Shown in pieces: positions 17,360 through 26,206 of a stretch of 64,000 nucleotides of DNA (positions within the stretch are counted from its first letter, which is position 1; each line of letters starts with the position of its first letter). The position numbers and the translations under genes are program-made. The notes under the pieces are model-generated. The model saw only the letters and a program-made list of their open reading frames with translations, was not told the origin of the DNA and searched no databases. Source of the DNA: Caballeronia concitans (lineage in GTDB: Bacteria; Pseudomonadota; Gammaproteobacteria; Burkholderiales; Burkholderiaceae); the NCBI RefSeq assembly GCF_001544615.1, contig NZ_FCNV02000003.1:434001-498000 (forward strand), in the 5' to 3' direction.

Positions 17360-17375
17360 TGGCACGGAATCTGTA
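17360..17375 (+). promoter_or_regulatory. Sigma-54-type (-24/-12) promoter for hmp
   Basis: The sequence TGGCAC, then five bases, then CTGTA, resembles the sigma-54 consensus TGGCAC-N5-TTGCA. The -24 element is perfect; the -12 element is weaker (GT where GC is usual). It is about 55 bp upstream of the hmp start and next to divergent norR, whose product activates sigma-54 RNA polymerase. I could not pick out convincing NorR binding sites by eye. Confidence 0.6.
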
Positions 17376-17429
17376 TAAGGAACGGCCGATTGCGAAGCAC
17401 GCGCTTCGCCTTGTCACGAGGACTACACC

Positions 17430-18614
17430 ATGCTGTCAGCCGAACACCGCGCCATCGTCAAAGCCACCGTTCCCCTGCTCGAAAGCGGCGGCGAGGCGCT
17501 CACCCGCCACTTCTACGCGATGATGCTCAACGAGTATCCGGAAGTGCGCCCGATGTTCAACCAGGCGCATCAGGCCAGCGGCGCGCAGCAGCGCGCGCTC
17601 GCCAACGGCGTGCTGATGTACGCGCGTCATATCGACGAACTCGAAAAGCTCGGCGGCCTCGTCGGGCAAATCATCAACAAGCACGTCGCGCTGAACATTC
17701 AGGCCGAGCACTATCCGATCGTCGGCGCGTGCCTGCTGCGCGCGATCCGCGAAGTGCTCGGCGAAGAGATCGCCACCGATGCCGTGATCGAGGCATGGGC
17801 CGCCGCGTATCAACAACTCGCCGATCTGCTGATCGGGCTGGAAGAAGGCATCTACAGCGAGCGCGAGAAAGCGCCCGGCGGATGGCGCGGCACGCGGCGC
17901 TTCGTCGTCGCGCGCAAGGTGGCCGAGAGCGACGAGATCACGTCGTTCTATCTCGTGCCCGAAGACGGGGGCGCGCTGCTCGACTTCCATCCGGGGCAAT
18001 ACATCGGCTTGCGCATGATGATCGGCGGCGAAGAACTGCGCCGCAACTACTCGCTTTCGGCGGCGCCGAACGGACGCGAATATCGCATCAGCGTGAAGCG
18101 GGAGCCGGAAGGCAAGGTCTCGAATTTCCTGCACGATCAGGTGCGCGAACAGGACGTGCTCGAGCTGTATCCGCCTGCCGGAGACTTCAAGCTGGACCAC
18201 AGCGAAAAGCCGCTCGTGCTGATCAGCGGCGGCGTGGGCATCACCCCGACGCTCGCGATGCTGCACGCCGCGCTCGCCGCGACCACGCGTCCGATCCACT
18301 TCATCCACGCCGCGCGGCATGGCGGCGTGCATGCGTTCCGCACGGTCATCGAGGATCTCGCGGCGAAGCATCCGCAATTGAAGCACTTCTATTGCTACGA
18401 ACAGCGGCGCGACGGCGATCGCGAAGCGCACGGCTTCGGCTTCGTGACCGAGGCGCTGCTCGATAAGTGGCTCCCGAAGAATCGCGATGTCGATGCGTAT
18501 TTCCTCGGGCCGAAGTCGTTCATGCAGGCGGTCAAGAAGCATCTGAAGGCGCTCGGCGTGCCGGAATCGCAGAGCCGCTATGAGTTCTTCGGGCCGGCCG
18601 CGGCGCTTGAGTGA
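17430..18614 (+). CDS. hmp: Flavohaemoprotein, nitric oxide dioxygenase
   Basis: A 394-aa protein with a globin domain (residues 1-140), an FAD-binding domain (about 150-260) and an NAD-binding domain (about 265-394). Haem pocket residues fall exactly where they lie in E. coli Hmp: Tyr29, Gln53, proximal His85 and Tyr95. The FAD motif RRNYSLS and the NAD motif ISGGVGITPT are intact. It oxidises NO to nitrate with oxygen and NAD(P)H in the cytosol. The start ATG has GAGGA upstream. A rho-independent terminator follows the stop. Regulation by the divergent NorR through the sigma-54-like promoter is strongly suggested. Confidence 0.97.
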   Translation: MLSAEHRAIVKATVPLLESGGEALTRHFYAMMLNEYPEVRPMFNQAHQASGAQQRALANGVLMYARHIDELEKLGGLVGQIINKHVALNIQAEHYPIVGACLLRAIREVLGEEIATDAVIEAWAAAYQQLADLLIGLEEGIYSEREKAPGGWRGTRRFVVARKVAESDEITSFYLVPEDGGALLDFHPGQYIGLRMMIGGEELRRNYSLSAAPNGREYRISVKREPEGKVSNFLHDQVREQDVLELYPPAGDFKLDHSEKPLVLISGGVGITPTLAMLHAALAATTRPIHFIHAARHGGVHAFRTVIEDLAAKHPQLKHFYCYEQRRDGDREAHGFGFVTEALLDKWLPKNRDVDAYFLGPKSFMQAVKKHLKALGVPESQSRYEFFGPAAALE

Positions 18615-18623
18615 GCAAACGAG

Positions 18624-18651
18624 AACCCGCGTTTCATGCGCGGGTTTTTTT
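18624..18651 (+). terminator. Rho-independent terminator after hmp
   Basis: A perfect 8-bp stem AACCCGCG / CGCGGGTT with a 7-nt loop, followed by seven T residues, ten bases after the hmp stop. It also separates hmp from the convergent fimbrial operon. Confidence 0.9.
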
Positions 18652-18665
18652 GGTCCGATGCAGCT

Positions 18666-19673
18666 TTACTGGTACGACATGGTGAACGTGGCGCGGGCCG
18701 CGACGCTGCCGGGCACGAGTGTCGCCGACGTGCGCACGTACCGCGCCGTGATCGGAATCTGCATCACGCCGCCGGATGCCGTGCCCGCCGACCACTGATT
18801 CGTGTTCCCCGCCACGGCCGAATCCGGTCCGAACGCGACGGGCGTGCTGCCGTTCAATATCTGGATGCCGACGCCCGAAGCCGATGATCCCTGCGCCAGC
18901 GACAACGTCGTAGTCCGGTTCGAAGGTGTCGTGGCGTCGGTGATCGTCACGGCGACCTTCACGCCGGCGGCACAGTTCAGGCCGATCGGCAGCGTCGTGT
19001 CGCCCGTGGTCGCGCCGACTGTCGGCAAGTTCTTCGACAGCCCCTTGGGGAGATTGAAGACGATCGCAGGCGTCGTGACGCTGCATGTGTTGCTCGTGAC
19101 CGCCGAGCCGGTCGTGAGGGACTGCGTGGTGGTCACCGTCGTGATGCAGCTTCCGGTGAACGTGACGGTCATGCTCGGAAGTGTCGTCAGGGAACCCGCG
19201 CCGACGGGTCCGGTGACGACGAGATCCGCTCTCGTATAGTGAGCCGTCGATCCCGTGGGCGATACCAGGGTCTGCGAGATGGGAACCTGAACGAACCCGC
19301 CGTTCCAGCCATCGGTGATGTAAAAGCGCACGCCTATGCCCGGCACGTTGGTCTGGAACGTTTGGGCATCGCCGGGAATGGACGTGCCATTGACCGTCAC
19401 AGTTTTCTGCACGTTGCACGTCACCCCTGACGCGGACAACCCAACGTTTGCAGCCTCCGTATTCAAAACCGTGCCGATTGCCGCATCGCGTGAAATGGTC
19501 ATCGAGGCGGGAAACGCCAGATTCGCGAGACTGCCGGTGCCGCTGGACGGAAACAGGATCGTGGCGGCCAGGGCGGGCAGCGTCTGCGTCATTAGGGCGA
19601 CGAGTATCGCCTGGAATGCTATTGATCGGCGGCCAGCGGGTTCGTTGGAATAATCACTTTCGATTGCTGTCAA
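18666..19673 (-). CDS. Two-domain fimbrial tip adhesin (second of two)
   Basis: A protein of about 335 aa at the end of the fimbrial operon. Residues after the signal peptide (ending near TLPALA) form a receptor-type domain (GIGVRFYITDGWNGGFV). The last 150 residues are a pilin domain that starts at NTCSV, has a second cysteine in GLNCAAG, and carries the typical VGIQILNG, PVAFGPDS and ARYVRT stretches, ending ATFTMSYQ, as in FimH/MrkD-type adhesins. The best start is TTG at 19673, 7 bp after the stop of the preceding gene and without a clear ribosome binding site, suggesting coupled translation. Its pilin half is closely similar to that of the adjacent gene, pointing to tandem duplication. 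Confidence 0.85.
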   Translation of the reverse strand: MTAIESDYSNEPAGRRSIAFQAILVALMTQTLPALAATILFPSSGTGSLANLAFPASMTISRDAAIGTVLNTEAANVGLSASGVTCNVQKTVTVNGTSIPGDAQTFQTNVPGIGVRFYITDGWNGGFVQVPISQTLVSPTGSTAHYTRADLVVTGPVGAGSLTTLPSMTVTFTGSCITTVTTTQSLTTGSAVTSNTCSVTTPAIVFNLPKGLSKNLPTVGATTGDTTLPIGLNCAAGVKVAVTITDATTPSNRTTTLSLAQGSSASGVGIQILNGSTPVAFGPDSAVAGNTNQWSAGTASGGVMQIPITARYVRTSATLVPGSVAARATFTMSYQ

Positions 19674-19680
19674 TGAGGCG

Positions 19681-20766
19681 TCACTGGTACGACATCGTGA
19701 ACGTCGCGAGCGCCCTGACCGTCCCGGCATTGACCGCGCCCGTGCGCACGTAGCGGGCCGTCAGCGGCACTTGAAGCGTCCCGTTCGGCGAACTGCCGAC
19801 CGTCCATTGATTCGTGTTGCCCGGCAAGGCGGAGTCGGGCCCGAACGCCACCGGCGTGCCCGCGCTGTTCAGAATCTGAACGCCGATGCCCTGCGCGGTG
19901 GAATCGGCCGTCGTCTTGAGCGTCGTCGTTCGATTGCTCGCATCGACAGCGTCTGTCAGGGTGATGAGCACCGTTGCGCCCGTCGAGCATGAAAGCGATA
20001 GCGAAAACGGCTGCGGGGCCGCGACCGCGCCGATGCCGGCGGCGAACGCGCGCGTATCGGCGGTCGGCATCAGGACGGCGACGCTCGACTGATTGACGGA
20101 GCACGTCGCGTGCGTCACGACGCCCGACGCCGCGCCGGTGAAGAGCGGCGTCTGCCCCCAGGAACCGGACTGGTCCGACTGCGAGAACGTGATCGTCACC
20201 GCAGGCGCCGACGTCAGCGAGGACGCGCCGGACGCAAGTGGCCCCGTCATGAGCAATGTTGCGGTGACCGTGACGTTCGCCGCCATGTACGGGCCGTCCA
20301 AGGGTCCGCTGAACGGACAGGACAGCCGAACGGCGCCATTGGCCAGCACGACACCGCTTGCACTGCACTGCGATGAATCGAAGGTGAATCGAACGCCGAG
20401 GCCCGCGACGCTGGTCTGGTACACATCGTTATAACCCGACACCAACGGCGCGTTCGTTTTGAAATCCGCATATAGCACAGCCGACGTGACGGTCGTCGGG
20501 TTGAGGGTGCTGATGAAATGGCAGTTCAGTTGGAAGGCAGCGGGCGGAACGGTCGCCACGGTCATGCCCGGCACGGCGCTGACCGATACGGGAATGGCCC
20601 CGGTCGCAAGCGACTTGTTCACGTTGCCCGTGCCGCACGTCATACCCGCGTAGGCGTTGCCCGGCAACGCGCACGCCCATGCAATCGCGAACATGAGCAA
20701 AAGAAACAATCCGGGGAGCCTGCGCCCGGTCCGGCAGGATGAAGCGATCGTGCTTGCGTGCGTCAA
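19681..20766 (-). CDS. Two-domain fimbrial tip adhesin (first of two)
   Basis: A 361-aa protein. The TTG start at 20766 is convincing because AGGAGG lies five bases upstream. A signal peptide ends near GNAYAG. The receptor-type N-terminal domain contains GLGVRFTFDSSQCSAS, and the pilin domain begins at ATCSVNQSS, continues with LSLSCSTGATV, GIGVQILNS, PVAFGPDSALPG and ARYVRTG, and ends ATFTMSYQ. The donor-strand-type C-terminus fits a chaperone-usher tip subunit that caps the fimbria. Ligand unknown. It lies 18 bp downstream of the usher gene. Confidence 0.87.
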   Translation of the reverse strand: MTHASTIASSCRTGRRLPGLFLLLMFAIAWACALPGNAYAGMTCGTGNVNKSLATGAIPVSVSAVPGMTVATVPPAAFQLNCHFISTLNPTTVTSAVLYADFKTNAPLVSGYNDVYQTSVAGLGVRFTFDSSQCSASGVVLANGAVRLSCPFSGPLDGPYMAANVTVTATLLMTGPLASGASSLTSAPAVTITFSQSDQSGSWGQTPLFTGAASGVVTHATCSVNQSSVAVLMPTADTRAFAAGIGAVAAPQPFSLSLSCSTGATVLITLTDAVDASNRTTTLKTTADSTAQGIGVQILNSAGTPVAFGPDSALPGNTNQWTVGSSPNGTLQVPLTARYVRTGAVNAGTVRALATFTMSYQ

Positions 20767-20784
20767 GGAAGCCTCCTTCGATTA

Positions 20785-23400
20785 TCAGTGTAGGTCGCCC
20801 GCCGTCGTGATAGCCACCCGGCAATGCGATTCGACCGATGCGTAAATCGGACTTGCATCGCCGCTCGCGTCTTTCTTCGGCAGCGTGTAGGCGATCGCGC
20901 ATTGCTGGCTTCGCTCATCGCCCCACTTCGCGACGAGCGTTCCGCTATCTTCGATACCGCGCGCAAACACGCGGCTGTCCTGCGCGACGACGCCGACGTT
21001 GCGTCCGTTCGCATCGACCACTTCCGCGCCGAACGGCAACGGCTCGCCGCCGTCGAGCGGCGCGCGGATGAGCGCGGCGCGGCCCGTCGTGGTCTTGTAC
21101 TTGAGCATCACGATGGAGCCGAGATGCGGCGCGGTATGCTCCGACGTCGATTCGAGCTCGACATCGGCGGACGTGCCCTTCGGATCGAGATCGACCGTAT
21201 TCATGCCGTACGGCGTCAGATACGGCACGACCGCATAGCCGCGCTTGTCCACCTCGACGCCCTGCGCGCCGGACACGCTCGCGCCTTCCGCGCCCTTCGC
21301 CTCGACGATGCCGAACGTATCGCCGACCGTCTGCGCCAGCGTGATGCCGCCCGGATGCGCGACGATCGATCCGCTCACGCCCGCCGACATCTGCGACGAA
21401 TGCGCCCCGCCGCTCGCCGACGCGCTCACCTGCGCGTGCGCGCCGCGATAGATGCCGCTCGCGCCGCCGTTGAGGTTCGCATCGGCGTGGTCGTTCTTCG
21501 CGGCCGTGCCGTACACGTTGTAGCTGTACTGGTCGCGATCGCCCGCCGTCCCGCCGATGCTCGTCTGCAAGCTCGCCGCGCCATCGTTCGAATTGAAGTT
21601 CGCGGACAGCATCGGCGCGTGCTGCGAATGGCCGAGCGGAATCGTCGTGCTGACCATGAACTGATCGGAAAACTTGCCGTCGCCGTTGCGCGTGCGGCCC
21701 GCCGAGACGCTATAGGTGCCGTATTTGAAACTGTTCGAATAGCCAGCCTGATAGAACGTGTCGTGTCCCGGACGATTCCAGTAACTCTGCGACGACACCG
21801 TTGCAAAGAACGATCCGTGCGTGCCGAGCGACTGATTCACCGTAAGCTGGAAGCGTCCGCGCTGGCGGTCGGGCTGCGCGAGGATGCCGCCGTGCATTGC
21901 GTCGTCGCGAAGGCGCGCGGCATCGGCGAGACCGAGGTAATTCGCATCCGAAAAGCGATACGCGCCCAGCGAGATATTCGTGTCCGTCGGCGAAAACACC
22001 TTGCTGTAGCCGATATGCAGGCTGTGGCCGCTCAGCGTCTGCCCGTCGGGAACGTCGGTGCGGGCGGTCGTGATGTCGGCGGCGAGCGCGCCCAGCTTCG
22101 TGTTCAGCGCCGCGCCAAGGTTGGCGGCCACATAGCCCGTCGATGCCACCGCGCCGCCGTACAGCGTGACGAGATTGGTCAGCCCGCGCTGGATCGTGAG
22201 TTGCACGAAGCCGGGTTGCGTGTCGAGCGCCTCGTCGCGCAACTGCCCCGCCGTGACCGCGAAACGCGTGGTGCCCGGACGCAGCAACTGCGCAATCGAT
22301 GCGTACGGAACGGAAAATTGCCGCATGCGGCCATCGGCTTCCGTGACGGTCACGTCTAGATTGCCGCCGTAGCCCGTCGCGTAGAGATCGCGAAGCTCGA
22401 ACGGCCCGGGCGGCACGCTCGTTTCGTAGATCACCTGACCGTTCTGCCGCACCGTCACGCGCGCATTCGATTCCGCCGTGCCGCGCACGACTGGCGCATA
22501 ACCGCGCAGCGATTCGGGCAGCATGCGATCGTCGGTTGCGACTTGCGCGCCGCGAAACTGGACGCTATCGAAGACGTCGCCGGTCGTGCGCGCATCGCCG
22601 AGCGTGACTTGCGCGCGCAGCTTCGGCAGATCGTGCTGGACGTAGGTGGCGATGTCGTCGAATTGCGTGGCCTGGCGCGTCGCCGCCGTCACCGACGATT
22701 GATGCCGAAAGTGCCATCCGCCGATATTGACGCCCGCGCTGATGCCGAGATATTCCTGCGTCGAACTCACGCCGCCGTTATTCGAGCGGTACGCGTTCGC
22801 GTTGTAGCTCAGAAAGCCCGCGTTGACGCCCTCGTCCCATTGCTCCGGCGGGACGTAGCCGCGCGCGGTGTTGCGAACGTAGATCTGCGGAATCGACAGC
22901 GACAGTTTCTGCTCGCCGAAGTCGAAATCGGCGCTCGCGCCCGGAATGGCGGCGCTGACGTCGAGGCACGCGTCGCCTTCGTCATGAGGATCCGCCGCGA
23001 CTTTCGCGAAATCGACGTAGCCCTGCAGCGCCGCGCGCGTGAGGCACGCGCGCGCGTTGCCGCCTTCGGGCGGCGTGACGAAGCGCACCGGCTCGCGGGC
23101 CACCCGGCCGTCGTTGATCCAGATGTCGACGTCGTACGTGCCCGGCTTGATCGTGTTGCCGCGCGAGAAACGCGAAACGTCCTGGCGTTCCTTCGCGTCG
23201 AGGCGCAGGAAGGTCGTGTCGAACTCGACGTTCGCGCTGCCGCTCGCCACGTCCGCCGCCCGAACCGCGCCCACGTGCATGCCGCCGAGCGTCGCGAATG
23301 CGAACATCGCGAGCGAGGCGGCGGGATTCATCGAGAACGCCTTGAACGGCAGTTCGTTGCTGATTCCGCTTTGCAGTGAACGTTGACGAGACGGGTTCAT
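20785..23400 (-). CDS. Fimbrial outer-membrane usher, FimD family
   Basis: An 871-aa usher. After the signal region come an N-terminal periplasmic domain starting VEFDTTFLRLDA, with the paired cysteines ACLTRAAL and DACLDVS, then a 24-strand beta-barrel with the plug domain. The family signature FRGAQVATDDRMLPESLRGYAP, with RGTAESNARVTVRQNGQVIY after it, is intact. C-terminal domains end with a conserved cysteine pair (QQCAIAYTLP and SHCRVAI). It secretes and assembles the pilin and tip subunits encoded beside it. An inner methionine (residue 24) opens a cleaner signal peptide and may be the real start. The long open frames opposite this gene are shadows. Confidence 0.96.
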   Translation of the reverse strand: MNPSRQRSLQSGISNELPFKAFSMNPAASLAMFAFATLGGMHVGAVRAADVASGSANVEFDTTFLRLDAKERQDVSRFSRGNTIKPGTYDVDIWINDGRVAREPVRFVTPPEGGNARACLTRAALQGYVDFAKVAADPHDEGDACLDVSAAIPGASADFDFGEQKLSLSIPQIYVRNTARGYVPPEQWDEGVNAGFLSYNANAYRSNNGGVSSTQEYLGISAGVNIGGWHFRHQSSVTAATRQATQFDDIATYVQHDLPKLRAQVTLGDARTTGDVFDSVQFRGAQVATDDRMLPESLRGYAPVVRGTAESNARVTVRQNGQVIYETSVPPGPFELRDLYATGYGGNLDVTVTEADGRMRQFSVPYASIAQLLRPGTTRFAVTAGQLRDEALDTQPGFVQLTIQRGLTNLVTLYGGAVASTGYVAANLGAALNTKLGALAADITTARTDVPDGQTLSGHSLHIGYSKVFSPTDTNISLGAYRFSDANYLGLADAARLRDDAMHGGILAQPDRQRGRFQLTVNQSLGTHGSFFATVSSQSYWNRPGHDTFYQAGYSNSFKYGTYSVSAGRTRNGDGKFSDQFMVSTTIPLGHSQHAPMLSANFNSNDGAASLQTSIGGTAGDRDQYSYNVYGTAAKNDHADANLNGGASGIYRGAHAQVSASASGGAHSSQMSAGVSGSIVAHPGGITLAQTVGDTFGIVEAKGAEGASVSGAQGVEVDKRGYAVVPYLTPYGMNTVDLDPKGTSADVELESTSEHTAPHLGSIVMLKYKTTTGRAALIRAPLDGGEPLPFGAEVVDANGRNVGVVAQDSRVFARGIEDSGTLVAKWGDERSQQCAIAYTLPKKDASGDASPIYASVESHCRVAITTAGDLH

Positions 23401-23510
23401 TCAGGGCGATGCAACAGGCGCAGGAAGATCGGCGCGACCGCATCCGATGCGTGTGGCGAGAAGAAAAAACGGGGTGTGGCGCGTGACCGGCGCGCCGTCG
23501 GATGTCGGGA

Positions 23511-24251
23511 CTACGGAGCGAGCGACGCGTCGCCTTCCATGCCGCCGCCGAAGTCGTTGATCGCGGTGAAGTGGACCTTGCCGGCATGCACGCCGGCCAT
23601 CTTCGGAATGTCGATCACGCCTTGCCCTTTCGGCGGAACCATGCCGCCCTGATCGTTGACGTAACGACGTCCGTCCGCCGATACGCTGATTTCGCTGAAC
23701 GACACGTAGTACGGCGTCGGATTGGATACGGCAAGCGCCTGACCTTCGCCATGAGCCGCGGGCACGACCTTCCAGACGAGCTGACCCGGCGCGTCGTCGG
23801 GGGAACCGGGGAGTTTGGTCGGCCGCGCGAACAGCTTGATGCGCGTGCGATACGCAAACTGCAACGTATTCGCGCCCGGTTGCGCATCCGCTTTCGGCGG
23901 CACGTCGAGCACGTTGAGCCAGAACACCGATTCGCGGTCCTGCGGCAGCGCACCGCCGCCGAACATCACGCGCAGCGTCTGCGACTTGCCCGCGTCCATG
24001 CGGAAGATCGGCGGCGTGATGACGAACGGCGCCTTGCTGTCGGCGGGCGTGGCGTCGGCGTTGCCGTCGTCCATCCAGACTTGGACGAGCGACGGGTTCG
24101 CGCTGTCGTTGGTCAGCTTGACGGTGACTTCGCGCTGATCCATCGGATAGACGACCCGCGTGGCGCCGATCACGACGCTTGCATCCGCGCCCGTCGTCGA
24201 GAACATCGCGGCCATTCCGAGCGCCGTGAGCCATGTGCTGATCGTCTTCAT
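23511..24251 (-). CDS. Periplasmic fimbrial chaperone, PapD/FimC family
   Basis: A 246-aa protein with a signal peptide (cleaved near GADA) and two immunoglobulin-like domains. Hallmarks are TRVVYPMDQREVTVKLTN at the N-terminus with the pocket arginine, FRMDAGKSQTLRV in the G1/F1 region, and SVFWLNVLDVPPK, followed by IKLFARP, the family-typical link into the second domain. It folds pilus subunits by donor-strand complementation and hands them to the usher. The gap to the usher gene is 110 bp, longer than elsewhere in the operon. Confidence 0.95.
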   Translation of the reverse strand: MKTISTWLTALGMAAMFSTTGADASVVIGATRVVYPMDQREVTVKLTNDSANPSLVQVWMDDGNADATPADSKAPFVITPPIFRMDAGKSQTLRVMFGGGALPQDRESVFWLNVLDVPPKADAQPGANTLQFAYRTRIKLFARPTKLPGSPDDAPGQLVWKVVPAAHGEGQALAVSNPTPYYVSFSEISVSADGRRYVNDQGGMVPPKGQGVIDIPKMAGVHAGKVHFTAINDFGGGMEGDASLAP

Positions 24252-24306
24252 TTCACTACTCCGATTGATTGACCTAAAAACCGCGAAGTCACCCCGCGAC
24301 AGTGAC

Positions 24307-24873
24307 TTACTGATACTGCATCGTGTACTGCACTGTCGTGTTCACCGCGCCGGACTGCGCCTTGCCGGTTGCGTAGTACTGCGCGAAATAGTTCAGCGTG
24401 CCCGCGCCGCCGCTGATCGTTGCGCCGTTCGTGCCGATGGCGTTGTTGGCGTTCGTCAGCACGCTGATCGGCTGCATGGCCGAGTTGAGCAGGCGCACTT
24501 CGACGTTCGTCGCCGGCGACGCCGATGCCTGATTCAGCAGATAGCCGGTCGCCTGATCGACGGTCGGGCCGTTTTCGAAATGCGCGATGGCCTTCGTGGC
24601 CGCGCCGGAACAGCCGCTCAACGCGAGCGTGATGTCGCCGAGATTCGACGTGCCCGCGATCGCGCCTGCGGAGGCGAGCGAACCTGCCGGGACCGTCGGC
24701 AGCGTGACGGTGACGTTGGCCGGCGAGCCGCTTGCCACGCCGTTGATCGAGCACGTCGTATCCGACACCGCGCCGTTGATGGTGATGGTGCCGTCGGCGG
24801 CGTGCGCCGACATGCAGAACAGACCAGCGAGACCCGTGACGGCGACAGCGGCGGAAATGATGCGTTTCTTCAT
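24307..24873 (-). CDS. Major fimbrial subunit, type 1 (FimA-like)
   Basis: A 188-aa pilin. The signal peptide ends AHA. The mature protein begins ADGTITINGAVSDTTCSING, the usual N-terminal extension with the first cysteine, and the second cysteine is in ALSGCSG. The C-terminus ends VQYTMQYQ, with the penultimate tyrosine needed for chaperone recognition. It is the first gene of the operon, as expected for the most abundant subunit. ATG start with GGAG upstream. Confidence 0.92.
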   Translation of the reverse strand: MKKRIISAAVAVTGLAGLFCMSAHAADGTITINGAVSDTTCSINGVASGSPANVTVTLPTVPAGSLASAGAIAGTSNLGDITLALSGCSGAATKAIAHFENGPTVDQATGYLLNQASASPATNVEVRLLNSAMQPISVLTNANNAIGTNGATISGGAGTLNYFAQYYATGKAQSGAVNTTVQYTMQYQ

Positions 24874-25220
24874 TGCTACTCCAGAAAAAATGAATGTTTA
24901 GGAAAACGGAAAAATGTTTCTACGTTGCACTTCCCGATGAAAAGATGCCTTCATTCGCTCGCTCGGGCCAACCTCAACGTACGAACGAATGCTACGCAGT
25001 TGCCCTCCGGTGGTATCTAGGAATTCTCTCAATGCGATGAGAACAATTCCGAAACGCTGTGATGCAACTACGTGCACAAAACCCAGCGCGTCCGTGCCCC
25101 ATTTGCCGGTGGTCACCTCGAATTCGGCGAAAGCGGTCATTTCATCGCGCCAGCCGCGCGCCTATCCTGTCGATGTCGCGTCACTTCGCGCACCCCGACC
25201 ATCCCGCCAAGGAGCCACTC
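24874..25220. other. Intergenic region between the fimbrial operon and the AhpD-like gene
   Basis: This region holds the divergent promoters. The part nearest the pilin gene is AT-richer (24885-24930), as expected of a fimbrial promoter. On the minus strand an 80-codon frame (24898-25140) starts with ATG but has no ribosome binding site and resembles no family I know, so it is not called as a gene. No inverted repeats of the fim-switch type were seen. Confidence 0.5.
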
Positions 25221-25658
25221 ATGAAATCCCGTCTCGACTTCTATAAAGCCAGTCCCGCCGCGATCAAAGCACTTTTGGGCGTGGAGGAGCGAATCGGCAA
25301 GTCGTCGATTGAAAAGTCGCTTGCCGAACTGGTGCGGCTGCGCGCGTCGCAGATCAACGGCTGTGCGTTTTGCGTCGACATGCACACGACCGACGCGCGC
25401 AAGGGCGGCGAAACGGACCGGCGTCTCGCGACGGTCGTTGCATGGCGCGAAACGCCGTTCTTCACCGACCGCGAACGCGCCGCGCTCGAATGGACCGAAG
25501 CGCTGACGCTCATCGCGCACGATCACGTGCCGGACGCCGTCTGGGAATCCGTCAAGCCGCATTTCAGCGACGAGGAAATCGCCGATCTGACCTTGCTCGT
25601 CTCGACGATCAATAGCTGGAACCGTTTCGCGATTGCGTTTCGCAAGATGCCGGAGTGA
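25221..25658 (+). CDS. Carboxymuconolactone decarboxylase / AhpD-like family protein
   Basis: A 145-aa, all-helical protein. The peroxidase-type CxxC with its histidine is present (NGCAFCVDMHTTDARKGGE), followed by the family stretch ERAALEWTEALT. Proteins of this type reduce alkyl hydroperoxides or act as thiol-disulfide partners. The start ATG is preceded by AAGGAG. The stop is 10 bp from the start of the exported cupin gene, so the two are probably one operon. Confidence 0.9.
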   Translation: MKSRLDFYKASPAAIKALLGVEERIGKSSIEKSLAELVRLRASQINGCAFCVDMHTTDARKGGETDRRLATVVAWRETPFFTDRERAALEWTEALTLIAHDHVPDAVWESVKPHFSDEEIADLTLLVSTINSWNRFAIAFRKMPE

Positions 25659-25668
25659 GGAGATGCAC

Positions 25669-26085
25669 ATGAGCATCCGTCGAATTCTTCTTCTGACGGC
25701 GATGATGGCGGTCGCGATGGCAGAAACGTCCGGCACGTGGGCGCAAGGTGCCGATTCGGAAACGGTCACGCCCGTGATGAAACAATCCGTGCCCGAAGCG
25801 CCCGGCAAGAACGTGCTGATGGCGACCGTCGCGTTCAAGCCGGGACAGGCATCGGAAGCGCATATGCATCCGGGATCGATCTTCGCGTATGTGCTCAAGG
25901 GGCACGTCGTCTCGCAGCTCGAAGGATCGGCGGCGAGGACGTACGGGCCGGGCGAATCGTGGTACGAACCGCCGGGCGCGCATCACATCGTGGCGAAAAA
26001 TGCGAGCGCCACGGAGCCGGCAAAGCTGCTCGTGTTCGCGATCGCCGGAGAGCGCGATCCGATCAAGTTGCCGATTCCGCATTGA
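25669..26085 (+). CDS. Exported cupin-domain protein
   Basis: A 138-aa protein with a signal peptide (RRILLLTAMMAVAMA, cleaved before or near QGADS). One cupin barrel is present, with the metal-binding motif HMHPGSIFAYVLKGH (two histidines and a later histidine) and the second motif EPPGAHHIV. The ATG at 25669 is chosen over 25663 because AGGAG is six bases upstream of it. Secreted single-domain cupins of this kind are often linked to oxidative stress genes, which fits the AhpD-like neighbour. Enzymatic role unknown. Confidence 0.85.
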   Translation: MSIRRILLLTAMMAVAMAETSGTWAQGADSETVTPVMKQSVPEAPGKNVLMATVAFKPGQASEAHMHPGSIFAYVLKGHVVSQLEGSAARTYGPGESWYEPPGAHHIVAKNASATEPAKLLVFAIAGERDPIKLPIPH

Positions 26086-26110
26086 CGATGCCTTCGCGCT
26101 CCGCGCTCCG

Positions 26111-26140
26111 GCGATGGCGATGGCGATGGCGACGGCGACG
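26111..26140. repeat. Short tandem hexanucleotide repeat (GCGAYG)5
   Basis: Three copies of GCGATG followed by two of GCGACG, in the 121-bp gap between the cupin gene and the small lipoprotein gene. It is not inside a called coding region. Confidence 0.8.
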
Positions 26141-26206
26141 CATTTTCACAGCGACGCGAGAAGCGTCGGCGACAATGCGCGCCATCCGGTCAACGCTCGC
26201 ATCGCC

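Noticed and set aside
20824-22359. 511-codon open frame antisense to the fimbrial usher gene
   Set aside because: Arginine-rich composition without domains, fully overlapping a clear FimD usher; typical GC-rich shadow.
24898-25140. 80-codon minus-strand frame upstream of the pilin gene
   Set aside because: No ribosome binding site, no recognisable domain, and it sits in the expected promoter region.
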